A DNA stretch of 64,000 nucleotides from Acidobacteriaceae bacterium (GTDB lineage Bacteria > Acidobacteriota > Terriglobia > Terriglobales > Acidobacteriaceae): NCBI GenBank assembly GCA_003134815.1, contig PLCO01000013.1:21113-85112 (forward strand), in the 5' to 3' direction. The position numbers were made by a program, and so were the translations under genes. Positions 1 to 7,837 of the stretch are shown here, one piece after another. Numbering within the stretch: the stretch's first letter is position 1; every line of letters begins with the position of its first letter. Under the pieces are notes generated by a model, which was given only the letters and a program-made list of their open reading frames with translations, was not told the origin of the DNA and did not search any database.

Positions 1-1
1 T

Positions 2-826
2 CTCATCGAAGCCGAATTATTCGGTCACGAAAAAGGCGCCTTCACCGGAACAGTCGGCTCCCGCGAAGGGTACTTCGAGCAGGCCGCCGATGGCACGCTC
101 TTCCTTGACGAAATCGGCGATCTCAGCATCTTCACGCAGGTCAAGCTTCTCCGCGTCCTGCAGCAGATGGAGTTCAGCCGCCTCGGCTCGAACAAACTCG
201 TTCCCCTGCGCGCGCGCCTCATCTTCGCTACGCACCAGGATCTCGGCAAGCTCGTCGCCGAAGGCAAATTTCGTCAGGACCTTTTTTATCGCATCAATGT
301 AATGCGCATCGATTCGCCGCAGCTCCAGGAGCGGTCAGAGGACATTCCCCTCATCGCCGGGCACTTCCTCCGCCACTACTCGAATGTCTTCCAAAAACCG
401 ATGGATTCGATCGAGCTGGCGGCCATGGAGGCTCTCCAGAATTACGCCTGGCCCGGCAACGTGCGCGAGCTTGAGAACGTCATGCAACGCGCCATCATCC
501 TGGCTCCAGGCCACGTGGTCCGCGCTGAGGATTTGAATCTCAAGAACCATGAACCGGAAGAGGATTTGGCAGCCTCCGATCAGATCGTCGACATCGCCGA
601 CTACCAGAGTTCCGGATCGTTCGAGCGTCAGCTCCGCGACTATAAGATCCGCCTCGCCGTTGCCGCGGTGCGCGAGAACAATGGGAACAAGACCCTGGCT
701 GCGCGCAGCCTGTCAATTTCCCGCGCCTATCTTCACAGGCTCTTGCGGCTCGCCGAACACGAAGGGATCTCTGCTTCCGATCCTGTCTATGGAGAGCACA
801 AACTGCGCGAGACCGTCACCGCCTGA
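2..826 (+). CDS. Sigma-54-dependent transcriptional activator, C-terminal part (5' end outside window)
   Basis: NtrC-family enhancer-binding protein that would remodel sigma-54 RNA polymerase by ATP hydrolysis. The open frame runs in from the window edge, so the N-terminal sensor and Walker A are missing. Visible are the sigma-54 contact loop (ELFGHEKGAFTG), Walker B (GTLFLDEIGD), the arginine-finger region and the C-terminal AAA+ lid (NYAWPGNVRELENV). A Fis-type helix-turn-helix lies near the end (around NGNKTLAARSLSISRAYLHR). The contact loop reads GAFTGT instead of the usual GAFTGA, which should be tolerated. About 300 bp downstream is the aminotransferase gene of the pyrimidine block, so it may regulate nucleobase catabolism; that is inference from position only. 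Confidence 0.93.
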   Translation, partial: LIEAELFGHEKGAFTGTVGSREGYFEQAADGTLFLDEIGDLSIFTQVKLLRVLQQMEFSRLGSNKLVPLRARLIFATHQDLGKLVAEGKFRQDLFYRINVMRIDSPQLQERSEDIPLIAGHFLRHYSNVFQKPMDSIELAAMEALQNYAWPGNVRELENVMQRAIILAPGHVVRAEDLNLKNHEPEEDLAASDQIVDIADYQSSGSFERQLRDYKIRLAVAAVRENNGNKTLAARSLSISRAYLHRLLRLAEHEGISASDPVYGEHKLRETVTA

Positions 827-882
827 CGCGCTAATCCTTGCCAGTTAACCCTGTGCTTCCTCCTGACCCGTGCTCCATCGTC

Positions 883-908
883 AGGCCTCATCTCATTTGG
901 CCTTTTTT
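883..908 (+). terminator. Candidate intrinsic terminator after the sigma-54 activator
   Basis: A short stem AGGCC/GGCCT (883-887 with 899-903) is followed directly by a run of T. It lies 57 bp after the stop of the activator gene. The stem is only 5-6 bp, so strength is uncertain. The rest of 827-1119 holds no gene that I can see. Confidence 0.45.
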
Positions 909-1119
909 GTCGCCCCAGCGGATGGAGATTCCTTAATCTTCTCGCGTCATTTTCATTCGATCTTCTTTATTCGATCTTTGGGTCCGCCCCGCCAAAGCGC
1001 TAAGGGTGCTGGATAACATCCGTTGATGCCAGCAGCCCGTTACAACCTCGCGGATCGCACGGTTTTCCCTTGCCATCAGGGTGTTACGATAAGTTCCATC
1101 CGCATCGGAGGCCCTTGCA

Positions 1120-2478
1120 ATGATTGAATCTTCAGCGCCAGTCGAGCTCACCCCGGAGCAGATTTCCTCGATCACGCGCCAAAACAACTACGGCACATGG
1201 CGCTTTCAAAAGACCTGGAAACCTCTCTACATCGCCGATGCAGAGGGCTGCTGGTTCATTGACGGCGCAGGCAAGCGTTATCTCGATTTCAGCTCGCAGC
1301 TCATGTGCGTCAACCTTGGCCACAAGAATCCCCGCGTCGTCGAGGCCATCGCCGAGCAGGCTCGCGAACTTTGCTACGTCGCGCCTGGCTACGCCACCGC
1401 ATCGCGCGCGCGCCTCAGCGCCAAGCTTCTTGAAGTGCTCCCCGAAGGGCTGGACAAATTCTTCTTCACCACCAGCGGAACTGAAGGCAACGAAGCGGCC
1501 TTCAAAATCGCCCGCATGTACACGGGCAAAACCAAAATCATCTCGCGGTACCGCTCCTATCACGGCTCAACCATGGGCTCCATCGCGGCCACCGGCGATC
1601 CGCGCCGCTGGGCCATGGAGCCGGCGGGCAAAGGCACTGGCGTCGTCTTCGCGCCCGAAACCAATTGCTACGACTGCCCCATCAAGCACACCTACCCCAC
1701 TTGCAACATCGCCTGCGCCGACTACATCGAGCACATGATCCGCAACGAAAGCGACGTCGCCGCCATCATCCTCGAGCCGGTCGTCGGCACCAACGGTGTC
1801 CTCGTCCCGCCGCCCGAATACTTCCCACGCCTGCGCGAAATCTGCGACCGCCACGGCGTGCTGATGATCGCCGACGAAGTGATGGCGGGCTGGGGCCGCA
1901 CCGGCAAGTGGTTCTCCGTCGATAACTGGAACGTCAAGCCCGACATTCTCGTCACCGCCAAGGGAATCACCTCGGCCTACGTTCCTCTCGGCCTCTGCGC
2001 CACCACCACCAAAATCGCCGACTACTTTGAGGACCACTACTTCTCACATGGGCATACGTACGAGGCGCACCCGCTCACCCTCGGCCCCGCCGTCGCCACC
2101 ATTGAAGAGATGCAGCGCCTCAAGCTCGTCGAACGCGCCAAGGAGCTCGAGCCTTACGTCCGCCAGAAGCTCGAGGCCCTCAAGGCCAAACACGTCTCCA
2201 TCGGCGACGTCCGCGGACTCGGCCTCTTCTTTGCCGTTGAAATTGTCAAGAATCGCAAAACCAAACAGCTCTTCAATACCATGCGCGACAAGGTGGAAGG
2301 CAAACCGCTGGTCGTTGATCAAATCGCCGCCAAGATGATGGCGCAGGGCGTCTCGATCCAAGCCTGGGTCAGCCACTTCGTCATCGCCCCGCCGCTCATC
2401 GTCACCAAAGAGGAGTTGGATTTGGGAATCGCCGCCCTTGACGAGCACCTTTCCATCGCCGACGCGCTCGTGGAGTAG
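1120..2478 (+). CDS. Class III (PLP-dependent) aminotransferase, probable beta-alanine/omega-amino acid aminotransferase
   Basis: A 452-residue fold-type I transaminase. PLP-binding features are the TSGTEGNEAAFK segment near residues 118-129, ADEVMAGWGRTG at 251-262 (Asp contacting the PLP ring nitrogen) and the Schiff-base lysine at about K281 in TAKGITSAYVPLG. The start is supported by CGGAGG 9 bp upstream. Class III enzymes use omega-amino groups (beta-alanine, GABA, taurine, DAPA). Next to a complete reductive pyrimidine pathway whose product is beta-alanine (or beta-aminoisobutyrate from thymine), transamination of that product to a semialdehyde is the most likely job. This assignment is from context. 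A cysteine-rich stretch near residues 183-199 (NCYDCPIKHTYPTCNIAC) is unusual for the family and could bind a metal. No gene for the semialdehyde dehydrogenase step is obvious nearby. Confidence 0.88.
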   Translation: MIESSAPVELTPEQISSITRQNNYGTWRFQKTWKPLYIADAEGCWFIDGAGKRYLDFSSQLMCVNLGHKNPRVVEAIAEQARELCYVAPGYATASRARLSAKLLEVLPEGLDKFFFTTSGTEGNEAAFKIARMYTGKTKIISRYRSYHGSTMGSIAATGDPRRWAMEPAGKGTGVVFAPETNCYDCPIKHTYPTCNIACADYIEHMIRNESDVAAIILEPVVGTNGVLVPPPEYFPRLREICDRHGVLMIADEVMAGWGRTGKWFSVDNWNVKPDILVTAKGITSAYVPLGLCATTTKIADYFEDHYFSHGHTYEAHPLTLGPAVATIEEMQRLKLVERAKELEPYVRQKLEALKAKHVSIGDVRGLGLFFAVEIVKNRKTKQLFNTMRDKVEGKPLVVDQIAAKMMAQGVSIQAWVSHFVIAPPLIVTKEELDLGIAALDEHLSIADALVE

Positions 2479-2592
2479 CTAAATCTGCTCCAAAATGGCC
2501 GCACCAAAAACTCCCGCGCCCCTTCCTTTTCGCGATGTTTACGAAAAGGGCGGGAAAGCAAAAATGCTGGGTACATCTATTCTGGAATCGGG

Positions 2593-2895
2593 CTACGGCC
2601 TGCCGAGAATCCGGCCGATGTCACGGCTGCCATGCAGGACGCGAACGATCTCCACTGCAGCCGCGCGGCTGCGGTAGAAGATCATGTGGTTCCCTGCTGG
2701 AAAGCTGCGAATCTCCTGCCGGAGATCTCCATCTCTACGCCTGCCCAGATTCGGGTTGCGTCTTAGCAATCGAAACGTCTCAGAGATCGAGGCAATCACG
2801 CGGTCCGCAATCTCCGCGCTTCCGCTTTCAGTTGCAATGTAGCTCCAGATTTCATCGATATCGGCCCGCGCAGGACTGGAGAGGAAAAGACGCAT
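2593..2895 (-). CDS. parE: ParE/RelE-superfamily toxin
   Basis: A 100-residue protein matching the ParE-type toxin fold: N-terminal beta strand (MRLFLSSPARADIDEIW), two helices, then the RSFPAGNHMIFYRS and VEIVRVLHGSRDI strands typical of ParE/RelE toxins. ParE members poison DNA gyrase; RelE members cleave ribosome-bound mRNA. The partner and the sequence suggest ParE. It begins 3 bp after the stop of the antitoxin gene, so the two are translated as one unit. It may stabilise this region or act as an anti-phage or stress module; neither can be read from sequence. Confidence 0.88.
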   Translation of the reverse strand: MRLFLSSPARADIDEIWSYIATESGSAEIADRVIASISETFRLLRRNPNLGRRRDGDLRQEIRSFPAGNHMIFYRSRAAAVEIVRVLHGSRDIGRILGRP

Positions 2896-2898
2896 CGT

Positions 2899-3165
2899 TT
2901 ACTTTCCTAAACGCGCCCGCCCCCGCTGCTTAACGCCCTCCATCCAATCCCCGACCGCCTCATCCGAATCGAGACTGATTCCCTGCCCGCAGTCGAGTGA
3001 AGCCAACCCCGCATCGATTTCGTTGAGCAACTCGACGCGCGCGCGCTCCCGCTCTTCCCACAGCGAGAGTGCATCCTTCACTGCATCCTCTGGCCGCTGA
3101 AAGCGGCCCTGCTCGATGCCCAGATGCACGAACGAACGCTGCTCCGGAGTGAGATCAATCTCCAT
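2899..3165 (-). CDS. parD: ParD-family antitoxin
   Basis: An 88-residue protein with the N-terminal ribbon-helix-helix signature of ParD/CopG antitoxins (LTPEQRSFVHLGIEQGRFQRPEDAVKDAL) and an acidic, flexible C-terminal half that would wrap the toxin. It lies directly upstream of the toxin, the usual antitoxin-first order, and should autoregulate the pair through its DNA-binding half. The pair lies downstream of the NCS1 transporter gene on the same strand with a gap of about 70 bp, enough for its own promoter. Confidence 0.85.
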   Translation of the reverse strand: MEIDLTPEQRSFVHLGIEQGRFQRPEDAVKDALSLWEERERARVELLNEIDAGLASLDCGQGISLDSDEAVGDWMEGVKQRGRARLGK

Positions 3166-3234
3166 GGGAGAAGCTTAGGACTTGGGTAGGCTAGTGTCAA
3201 CCAGTGCAACCCGCAATAGCGGGGACTCCTGTTT

Positions 3235-4650
3235 TCACGCCACTTCTTCCACGCTCTCCGCCACTCCCGCCGGTGCCGCCAGCTTCATCATCACGACATA
3301 CGTCCCGCCCGCTATAAAGAATCCCACGAACCACGCGTAATCGTAGAGGAAGTGCAGCGGCTTCACGAACACGCCAACAAGCGCGATTCCAGCTCCCAGA
3401 GCCAGCGCTATCAGCGCTCGCGGATTTACTCCCTTGGTGTAGTGGTACACGCCCTCGCGATGATAGAGCGAGTTCACATCCAGTTCCGTGCCGCGGATAA
3501 AGAAGTAATCGCACACCATGATTCCCGCCACGGGCCCCAGCAAACCAGAGTAGCCCACCAGCCATCCAAAAATGTACGCGTCCGGCGTAGCCAGCAGCTT
3601 CCACGGGCACATCGCCAGGCCGAGAAACCCCGTGATCAAGCCGCCCGTCCTGAAGCTGATCAGCCGCGGCCACAGATTTGAAAAATCGTTTGACGGCGAC
3701 ACAACATTCGCTCCGATATTCACGTTCAGCGTTGCAACCAGCACTGCAATCAGCGCCACAAACGCCACCACGGGCTGATGGAACATGCCGATCAGTTGCA
3801 CCGGATCCCAGATCGGCTTGCCGAACAGCACCACCGAAGCCGACGTCACCGCGATACCAAGAAACGTGTACAGCACCATCGCCACAGGCAGCCCGAACGC
3901 CTGCCCCCAAGATTGCGCACTCTGTGATTTCGAATAGCGCGTGAAGTCCGGAATGTTTAGGGCCAGCGTCGCCCAGTAGCCCACCATCGCCGTCAGCGAC
4001 GGGAAAAACACAGCCAGAAACTCACCTCTCGTATGAAATGTGCTTGGCGTCGACAGCATCGCGCCAAAGCTGCCCGCCTTCATCCGCACCCAAACCAGCA
4101 GTGCCACGGCCATCACAAACATGAAAGGCGCGCCCAACGCCTGCAGCCGCCTTATCGACTCCACGCCCCGCCACACCACGACCATGTTCAACAGCCAGAA
4201 GCCGAGAAAGCACGCCCATAATATACCGCTGTTTCCTTCCGCGCCCGGCCAGATCACGATGAGCATCGCGTCAATCGCGCTTCCGCCGATCCAAGCCTGA
4301 ATGCCGAACCAACCGCACGCCACCACTGCGCGCAGCAGCGCCGCCAGGTTCGCTCCGCGTACGCCAAACGAAGCGCGCAGAAACACCGGAAACGGAATCC
4401 CGTACTTCGCTCCCGCATGCGCGTTCAGCAGCATCGGAATCAGCACGATCAGGTTCCCCAGGAGCACCGTCCCGATCGCCTGCTTCCAATCCATCCCCTT
4501 CGCAATCAGCCCCGACGCCAGCCGATACGTTGTGATCTCCATGCACATCGAGAACCACAGTGCCGTGTAGTTGTAAAAACCCCATGTGCGCTGCTCCGGA
4601 GTCGTCGGCGTCAGGTCGCGATTCGATAACGATGGATCGACGCTGCTCAC
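3235..4650 (-). CDS. NCS1-family nucleobase:cation symporter
   Basis: A polytopic membrane protein of 471 residues with about 12 hydrophobic helices. The N-terminal region (TPEQRTWGFYNYTALWFSMCMEITTY) is the hallmark of NCS1 transporters for uracil, allantoin, hydantoin or cytosine. It is the last gene of the pyrimidine operon and would bring in uracil, thymine or dihydropyrimidines with Na+ or H+. I chose the GTG at 4650 because a strong GGAGGA lies just upstream. An in-frame ATG at 4677 would add nine residues and place that ribosome-binding sequence inside the gene. The 270-bp gap to dihydropyrimidinase holds an interspersed hairpin and a heptamer array. Confidence 0.9.
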   Translation of the reverse strand: MSSVDPSLSNRDLTPTTPEQRTWGFYNYTALWFSMCMEITTYRLASGLIAKGMDWKQAIGTVLLGNLIVLIPMLLNAHAGAKYGIPFPVFLRASFGVRGANLAALLRAVVACGWFGIQAWIGGSAIDAMLIVIWPGAEGNSGILWACFLGFWLLNMVVVWRGVESIRRLQALGAPFMFVMAVALLVWVRMKAGSFGAMLSTPSTFHTRGEFLAVFFPSLTAMVGYWATLALNIPDFTRYSKSQSAQSWGQAFGLPVAMVLYTFLGIAVTSASVVLFGKPIWDPVQLIGMFHQPVVAFVALIAVLVATLNVNIGANVVSPSNDFSNLWPRLISFRTGGLITGFLGLAMCPWKLLATPDAYIFGWLVGYSGLLGPVAGIMVCDYFFIRGTELDVNSLYHREGVYHYTKGVNPRALIALALGAGIALVGVFVKPLHFLYDYAWFVGFFIAGGTYVVMMKLAAPAGVAESVEEVA

Positions 4651-4800
4651 GGGCCCTCCTCCGTGACATTGAGACATGTCTCTAAAGTAAGTTCAATTTA
4701 TCAGGCCGTCATCTTGACTGATCGGGCGAGCAGGAATGGCAAAGCGAGGGGGTCGGAGGATCTGCGGTTGCCTTTCGCAAGGCGCGCAAGGCACGAAAAG

Positions 4801-4848
4801 GGGTGCCCCATCCTAGGCGCCGTCTTTGTTCTTGCGCCTAGGGTGGGA
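4801..4848 (+). repeat. Interspersed hairpin element (GGGTGCCCC family), copy 1
   Basis: Starts GGGTGCCCCAT and folds with a perfect 9-bp stem CCTAGGCGC/GCGCCTAGG (4812-4820 with 4834-4842), ending GGGTGGGAT. One of seven clear members of this family in the window, all in the same orientation and all between genes. Confidence 0.7.
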
Positions 4849-4881
4849 TCGCACGAGCCTCGTCCCCGCACGAGAAAGCGA

Positions 4882-4917
4882 GTCCCGAGTCCCTAAGTCC
4901 CTAGTCCCTAGTCCCTG
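4882..4917 (+). repeat. Heptamer tandem array (GTCCCTA)x5
   Basis: Five copies of the 7-mer GTCCCTA, the last ones slightly varied and one spaced by an extra A, ending 2 bp before the stop codon of the minus-strand dihydropyrimidinase gene. Similar period-7 arrays with other unit sequences sit next to the 3' ends of several genes in this window. Confidence 0.75.
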
Positions 4918-4919
4918 CA

Positions 4920-6317
4920 TTATCTCCACGCTCCGCCTCTTGCCTCTCTCCGCAAATACTTCCCTCGCCCCGGCTTCCCAATAAACTTCCCGCCGCTAAC
5001 AATGAGCTCGCCGCGCGAATACACGTCGCGCGCATTGCCGCGCACCTTGAACCCTTCAAACATCGAGTAATCCACGCGCATGTGGTGTGTCTTGGCGCTG
5101 ATCGTGTAATCCTCCGCCGGATCCCACAGCACCAGATCCGCATCGCTCCCCGCGGCCAGCACGCCCTTCTTCGGATACATCCCGAAAATTCGCGCTGGCG
5201 CCGTCGATACCAGCTCGACAAATCTATTAATGGAAAAATTTCGCTGCCCCACGCCGTGATGGTGCAGCAGTTGCAGCCTGTTCTCAATCCCCGGCCCGCC
5301 GTTGGGAATCTTCGTAAAGTCGTCCTTGCCCAGCGCCTTCTGGTCTTCAAAGCAGAACGGACAATGATCCGTCGACACCACCTGCAAGTTGTCCTTGCGC
5401 AAACCCTCCCACAATTTCGGTTGGTTCTTGCGCTCGCGCAGCGGAGGCGTAAACACGTATTTCGCGCCCTCCCATCCGTTGCCCTCCATGTTGTCTTCTA
5501 TCGAGAGCAGCAAATACTGCGGGCACGTCTCGGCAAACGCCGGCAATCCACGATCGCGCGCCTCGCGCACCTGATTCAACGCGTCCTCGCTCGAAAGATG
5601 CACGATATAAATCGGCACGCCGGCAATCTCCGCCATCGCAATCGCGCGATGCACCGCTTCGGCTTCGGCTTTCGTCGGCCGCGTCAATGCGTGATAAATC
5701 GGCGCGGTTTTTCCCTCGGCCAGCGCCTGCTGCGCGATCACGTCGATCACCGACCCGTTTTCCGCGTGCATGCAGATCAGCGCGCCGTTCTTCGCAGTCT
5801 GCTGCAGAGCCTTGAAGATCGTCGCGTCATCAACCATCAGCACATTGGGATAAGCCATGAACAGCTTGAAGCTGGCCACGCCCTCTCGCACCATGTCGTC
5901 CATGTCTTCCAAGCCCGCGTCTCCCAGGTCCGTGACGATCATGTGCAGCCCGTAGTCGATACACGCCTTCCCCTCGGCCTTCTTCCACCACGTATCCAGC
6001 GCCGCGCGCATCTTCGTCCCGCGCGCCTGGATCGCGAAGTCCACAATCGTCGTCGTTCCGCCAATCGCCGCTGCTCTCGTCCCCGTCTCAAAATCGTCGG
6101 CAGATTTCGATCCTCCAAATGGCATGTCGAGATGCGTATGCGCGTCAATGCCGCCCGGCAGCACCAGCAGCCCCGTCGCATCCACAACCTTGTCCGCCAC
6201 GCTCGCCTCGATCCCCGCGCGCACTTCCTTGATCGTCGCGCCGTCGATCAGCAGGTCCGCCTTTACGCTGGCATCGGCATTCACAATCGTTCCGTTTTGA
6301 ATCAGTACAGTAGACAT
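4920..6317 (-). CDS. Dihydropyrimidinase (D-hydantoinase family)
   Basis: Metal-dependent amidohydrolase of 465 residues opening the ring of dihydrouracil or dihydrothymine to N-carbamoyl-beta-amino acids. The binuclear zinc site is complete: H60 and H62 (DAHTHLD), carboxylated lysine K151 (ASFKLFMAYP), H184 (MHAENG), H240 (VHLSS) and D317 (STDHCPF). I chose the ATG at 6317 (MSTVLIQNGT), where family alignment normally begins and GAAGGA lies upstream; an ATG at 6341 would add eight residues. It is the step after PreTA and before beta-ureidopropionase, both upstream in the same operon. Its 3' end abuts a heptamer array and a hairpin element precedes it. Confidence 0.93.
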   Translation of the reverse strand: MSTVLIQNGTIVNADASVKADLLIDGATIKEVRAGIEASVADKVVDATGLLVLPGGIDAHTHLDMPFGGSKSADDFETGTRAAAIGGTTTIVDFAIQARGTKMRAALDTWWKKAEGKACIDYGLHMIVTDLGDAGLEDMDDMVREGVASFKLFMAYPNVLMVDDATIFKALQQTAKNGALICMHAENGSVIDVIAQQALAEGKTAPIYHALTRPTKAEAEAVHRAIAMAEIAGVPIYIVHLSSEDALNQVREARDRGLPAFAETCPQYLLLSIEDNMEGNGWEGAKYVFTPPLRERKNQPKLWEGLRKDNLQVVSTDHCPFCFEDQKALGKDDFTKIPNGGPGIENRLQLLHHHGVGQRNFSINRFVELVSTAPARIFGMYPKKGVLAAGSDADLVLWDPAEDYTISAKTHHMRVDYSMFEGFKVRGNARDVYSRGELIVSGGKFIGKPGRGKYLRREARGGAWR

Positions 6318-6349
6318 GGTCTTTAATCCTTCCCATCGCATCCAACGCC

Positions 6350-6384
6350 GGGTGCCCCAGGTCCGGATTTTCGGACCTGGGATA
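6350..6384 (+). repeat. Interspersed hairpin element (GGGTGCCCC family), copy 2
   Basis: GGGTGCCCCAGGTCCG followed by a short loop and CGGACCTGGGA. The 9-bp stem CCAGGTCCG/CGGACCTGG is perfect. It lies in the about 100-bp gap between preA and the dihydropyrimidinase gene, so it would be present in the operon mRNA, possibly as a processing or stabilising hairpin. Confidence 0.75.
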
Positions 6385-6418
6385 GCAAAAGCTCAACGCA
6401 CCAGTACTGCGATTTCGC

Positions 6419-7837
6419 CTAGGGCGTTTGCGTCTGCGTCACGCACGCCGCTCCCCGTGTCCGTTCGTCCCACGTCTCCGGCTTCAGTCCCGTATCTACC
6501 TTAACCATCGTGATGCATCCATCCACCGGGCAAACCAGCGAACACAAATTGCACCCCACGCATTCCGTCTCGTCCACCCTCGGAATCCGCTCTAGCGGAG
6601 TTGGGTACGGTCCAGGCGCAAACGCTGCCGCACGCTCTTTGCGCGTCACCGGAGTCTCCGCAATCGACGCGTTGCTTTCCGCCTCCTTCACCGCCGGCGT
6701 CCGATGCAGCTCCACATGCCCGTCCACGGGCCCGCTTACGCGATCCAGATGAATACACTGGTGCGCGCCGTCCCAGCACGCAATGTGGCACAGGTCGCAG
6801 CCAATGCACTTCTGCTCGTCGATGCGCGCCACAATTTTGTAGTTCAAATTCAGGTGCTTCCACTCGGTTACGCGATTCAGTGACAACCCACGGAAATCCT
6901 CGATCGTCTTGAACCCTTTCTCGCGCATCCAGTTGTCCAGCCCCTCGGCCATGTCCTCCACAATCCGATAGCCGTAGTGCATCACCGCCGTGCACACCTG
7001 CACCGTCCCGCACCCCAGCAGCAAAAACTCCACCGCATCGCGCCATGCGCCGATTCCACCTATCCCCGAAAGCGGCAGCGCCGACTCCGCATCCGCCAGA
7101 ATCTGCTGAACCATGTTCAGTGCGATGGGCTTCACCGCTGGCCCGCAGTACCCTCCATGTGAACTCTTCCCGTCCACATTGGGCCTCGGCACAAAAGTGT
7201 CCAGGTCAATTCCCGTAATCGAATTAATCGTGTTGATCGCCGACAGTCCGTCCGCTCCCCCGCGCTTGGCCGCCCGCGCCACAGTCCGAATGTCCGTGAT
7301 ATTCGGCGTCAGCTTCACCAGCACCGGCGTCCGCGCCTTCTCCTTCACCCACTCCGTAATCATCTGCGCGTACTTCGGCACTTGCCCTACAGCCGAACCC
7401 ATCCCGCGCTCGCTCATCCCATGCGGACATCCGAAGTTCAGCTCCAGCCCATCCGCTCCCGCATCCTCGGTTCGTGTCACAATTTCGTGCCACGCCTCGC
7501 GAGTCGACGCCACCATCAGCGACGCAATCACCGCGTTCTTCGGGTAGCGCTTTTTCACCTCCGCCATCTCGCGCAGATTCTGCTCCACCGTCCGGTCGCT
7601 GATCAGCTCAATATTGTTGAATCCCATGATGCGCTGCCCGTTCCAGTCGGTCGCCGAGTAGCGCGAGCTCACATTGGTAATCGGCTCGCCGATCGTCTTC
7701 CACACCGCGCCGCCCCACCCCGCGTCGAACGCGCGCATGATCATCTCGCCGGTATTCGTCGGCGGCGCCGATGCCAGCCAGAACGGATTCGGCGAGTTGA
7801 TGCTGCCCGCAAAATTGCGCACGCCAATGTCAGGCAC
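6419..7837 (-). CDS. preA: NAD(P)-dependent dihydropyrimidine dehydrogenase, catalytic subunit PreA
   Basis: A 472-residue protein with an N-terminal dihydroorotate-dehydrogenase-like FMN barrel (start SPNPFWLASAPPTNTGEMI; catalytic-loop region LELNFGCPHGM) and a C-terminal ferredoxin domain. The ferredoxin has two 4Fe-4S motifs: CIGCDLCHIACWDGAHQC and CVGCNLCSLVCPVDGC. This matches PreA, which reduces uracil or thymine at the FMN site using electrons passed from PreT. Its start overlaps the end of preT by 8 bp, indicating translational coupling and a stable PreTA complex. It is longer at the C-terminus than E. coli PreA as I recall it (linker between the two Fe-S motifs with extra charged residues). 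Confidence 0.94.
   Translation of the reverse strand: MPDIGVRNFAGSINSPNPFWLASAPPTNTGEMIMRAFDAGWGGAVWKTIGEPITNVSSRYSATDWNGQRIMGFNNIELISDRTVEQNLREMAEVKKRYPKNAVIASLMVASTREAWHEIVTRTEDAGADGLELNFGCPHGMSERGMGSAVGQVPKYAQMITEWVKEKARTPVLVKLTPNITDIRTVARAAKRGGADGLSAINTINSITGIDLDTFVPRPNVDGKSSHGGYCGPAVKPIALNMVQQILADAESALPLSGIGGIGAWRDAVEFLLLGCGTVQVCTAVMHYGYRIVEDMAEGLDNWMREKGFKTIEDFRGLSLNRVTEWKHLNLNYKIVARIDEQKCIGCDLCHIACWDGAHQCIHLDRVSGPVDGHVELHRTPAVKEAESNASIAETPVTRKERAAAFAPGPYPTPLERIPRVDETECVGCNLCSLVCPVDGCITMVKVDTGLKPETWDERTRGAACVTQTQTP

Noticed and set aside
826..1119. A sigma-54 promoter (TGGCAC-N5-TTGCA) before the aminotransferase gene
   Set aside because: I looked for one because of the adjacent sigma-54 activator, but no convincing -24/-12 pair is visible on the plus strand.
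5082..6326. A 414-codon open frame on the plus strand opposite dihydropyrimidinase
   Set aside because: Antisense shadow of a well-recognised enzyme; His/Arg/Gln-rich product typical of reverse reading of GC-rich genes.
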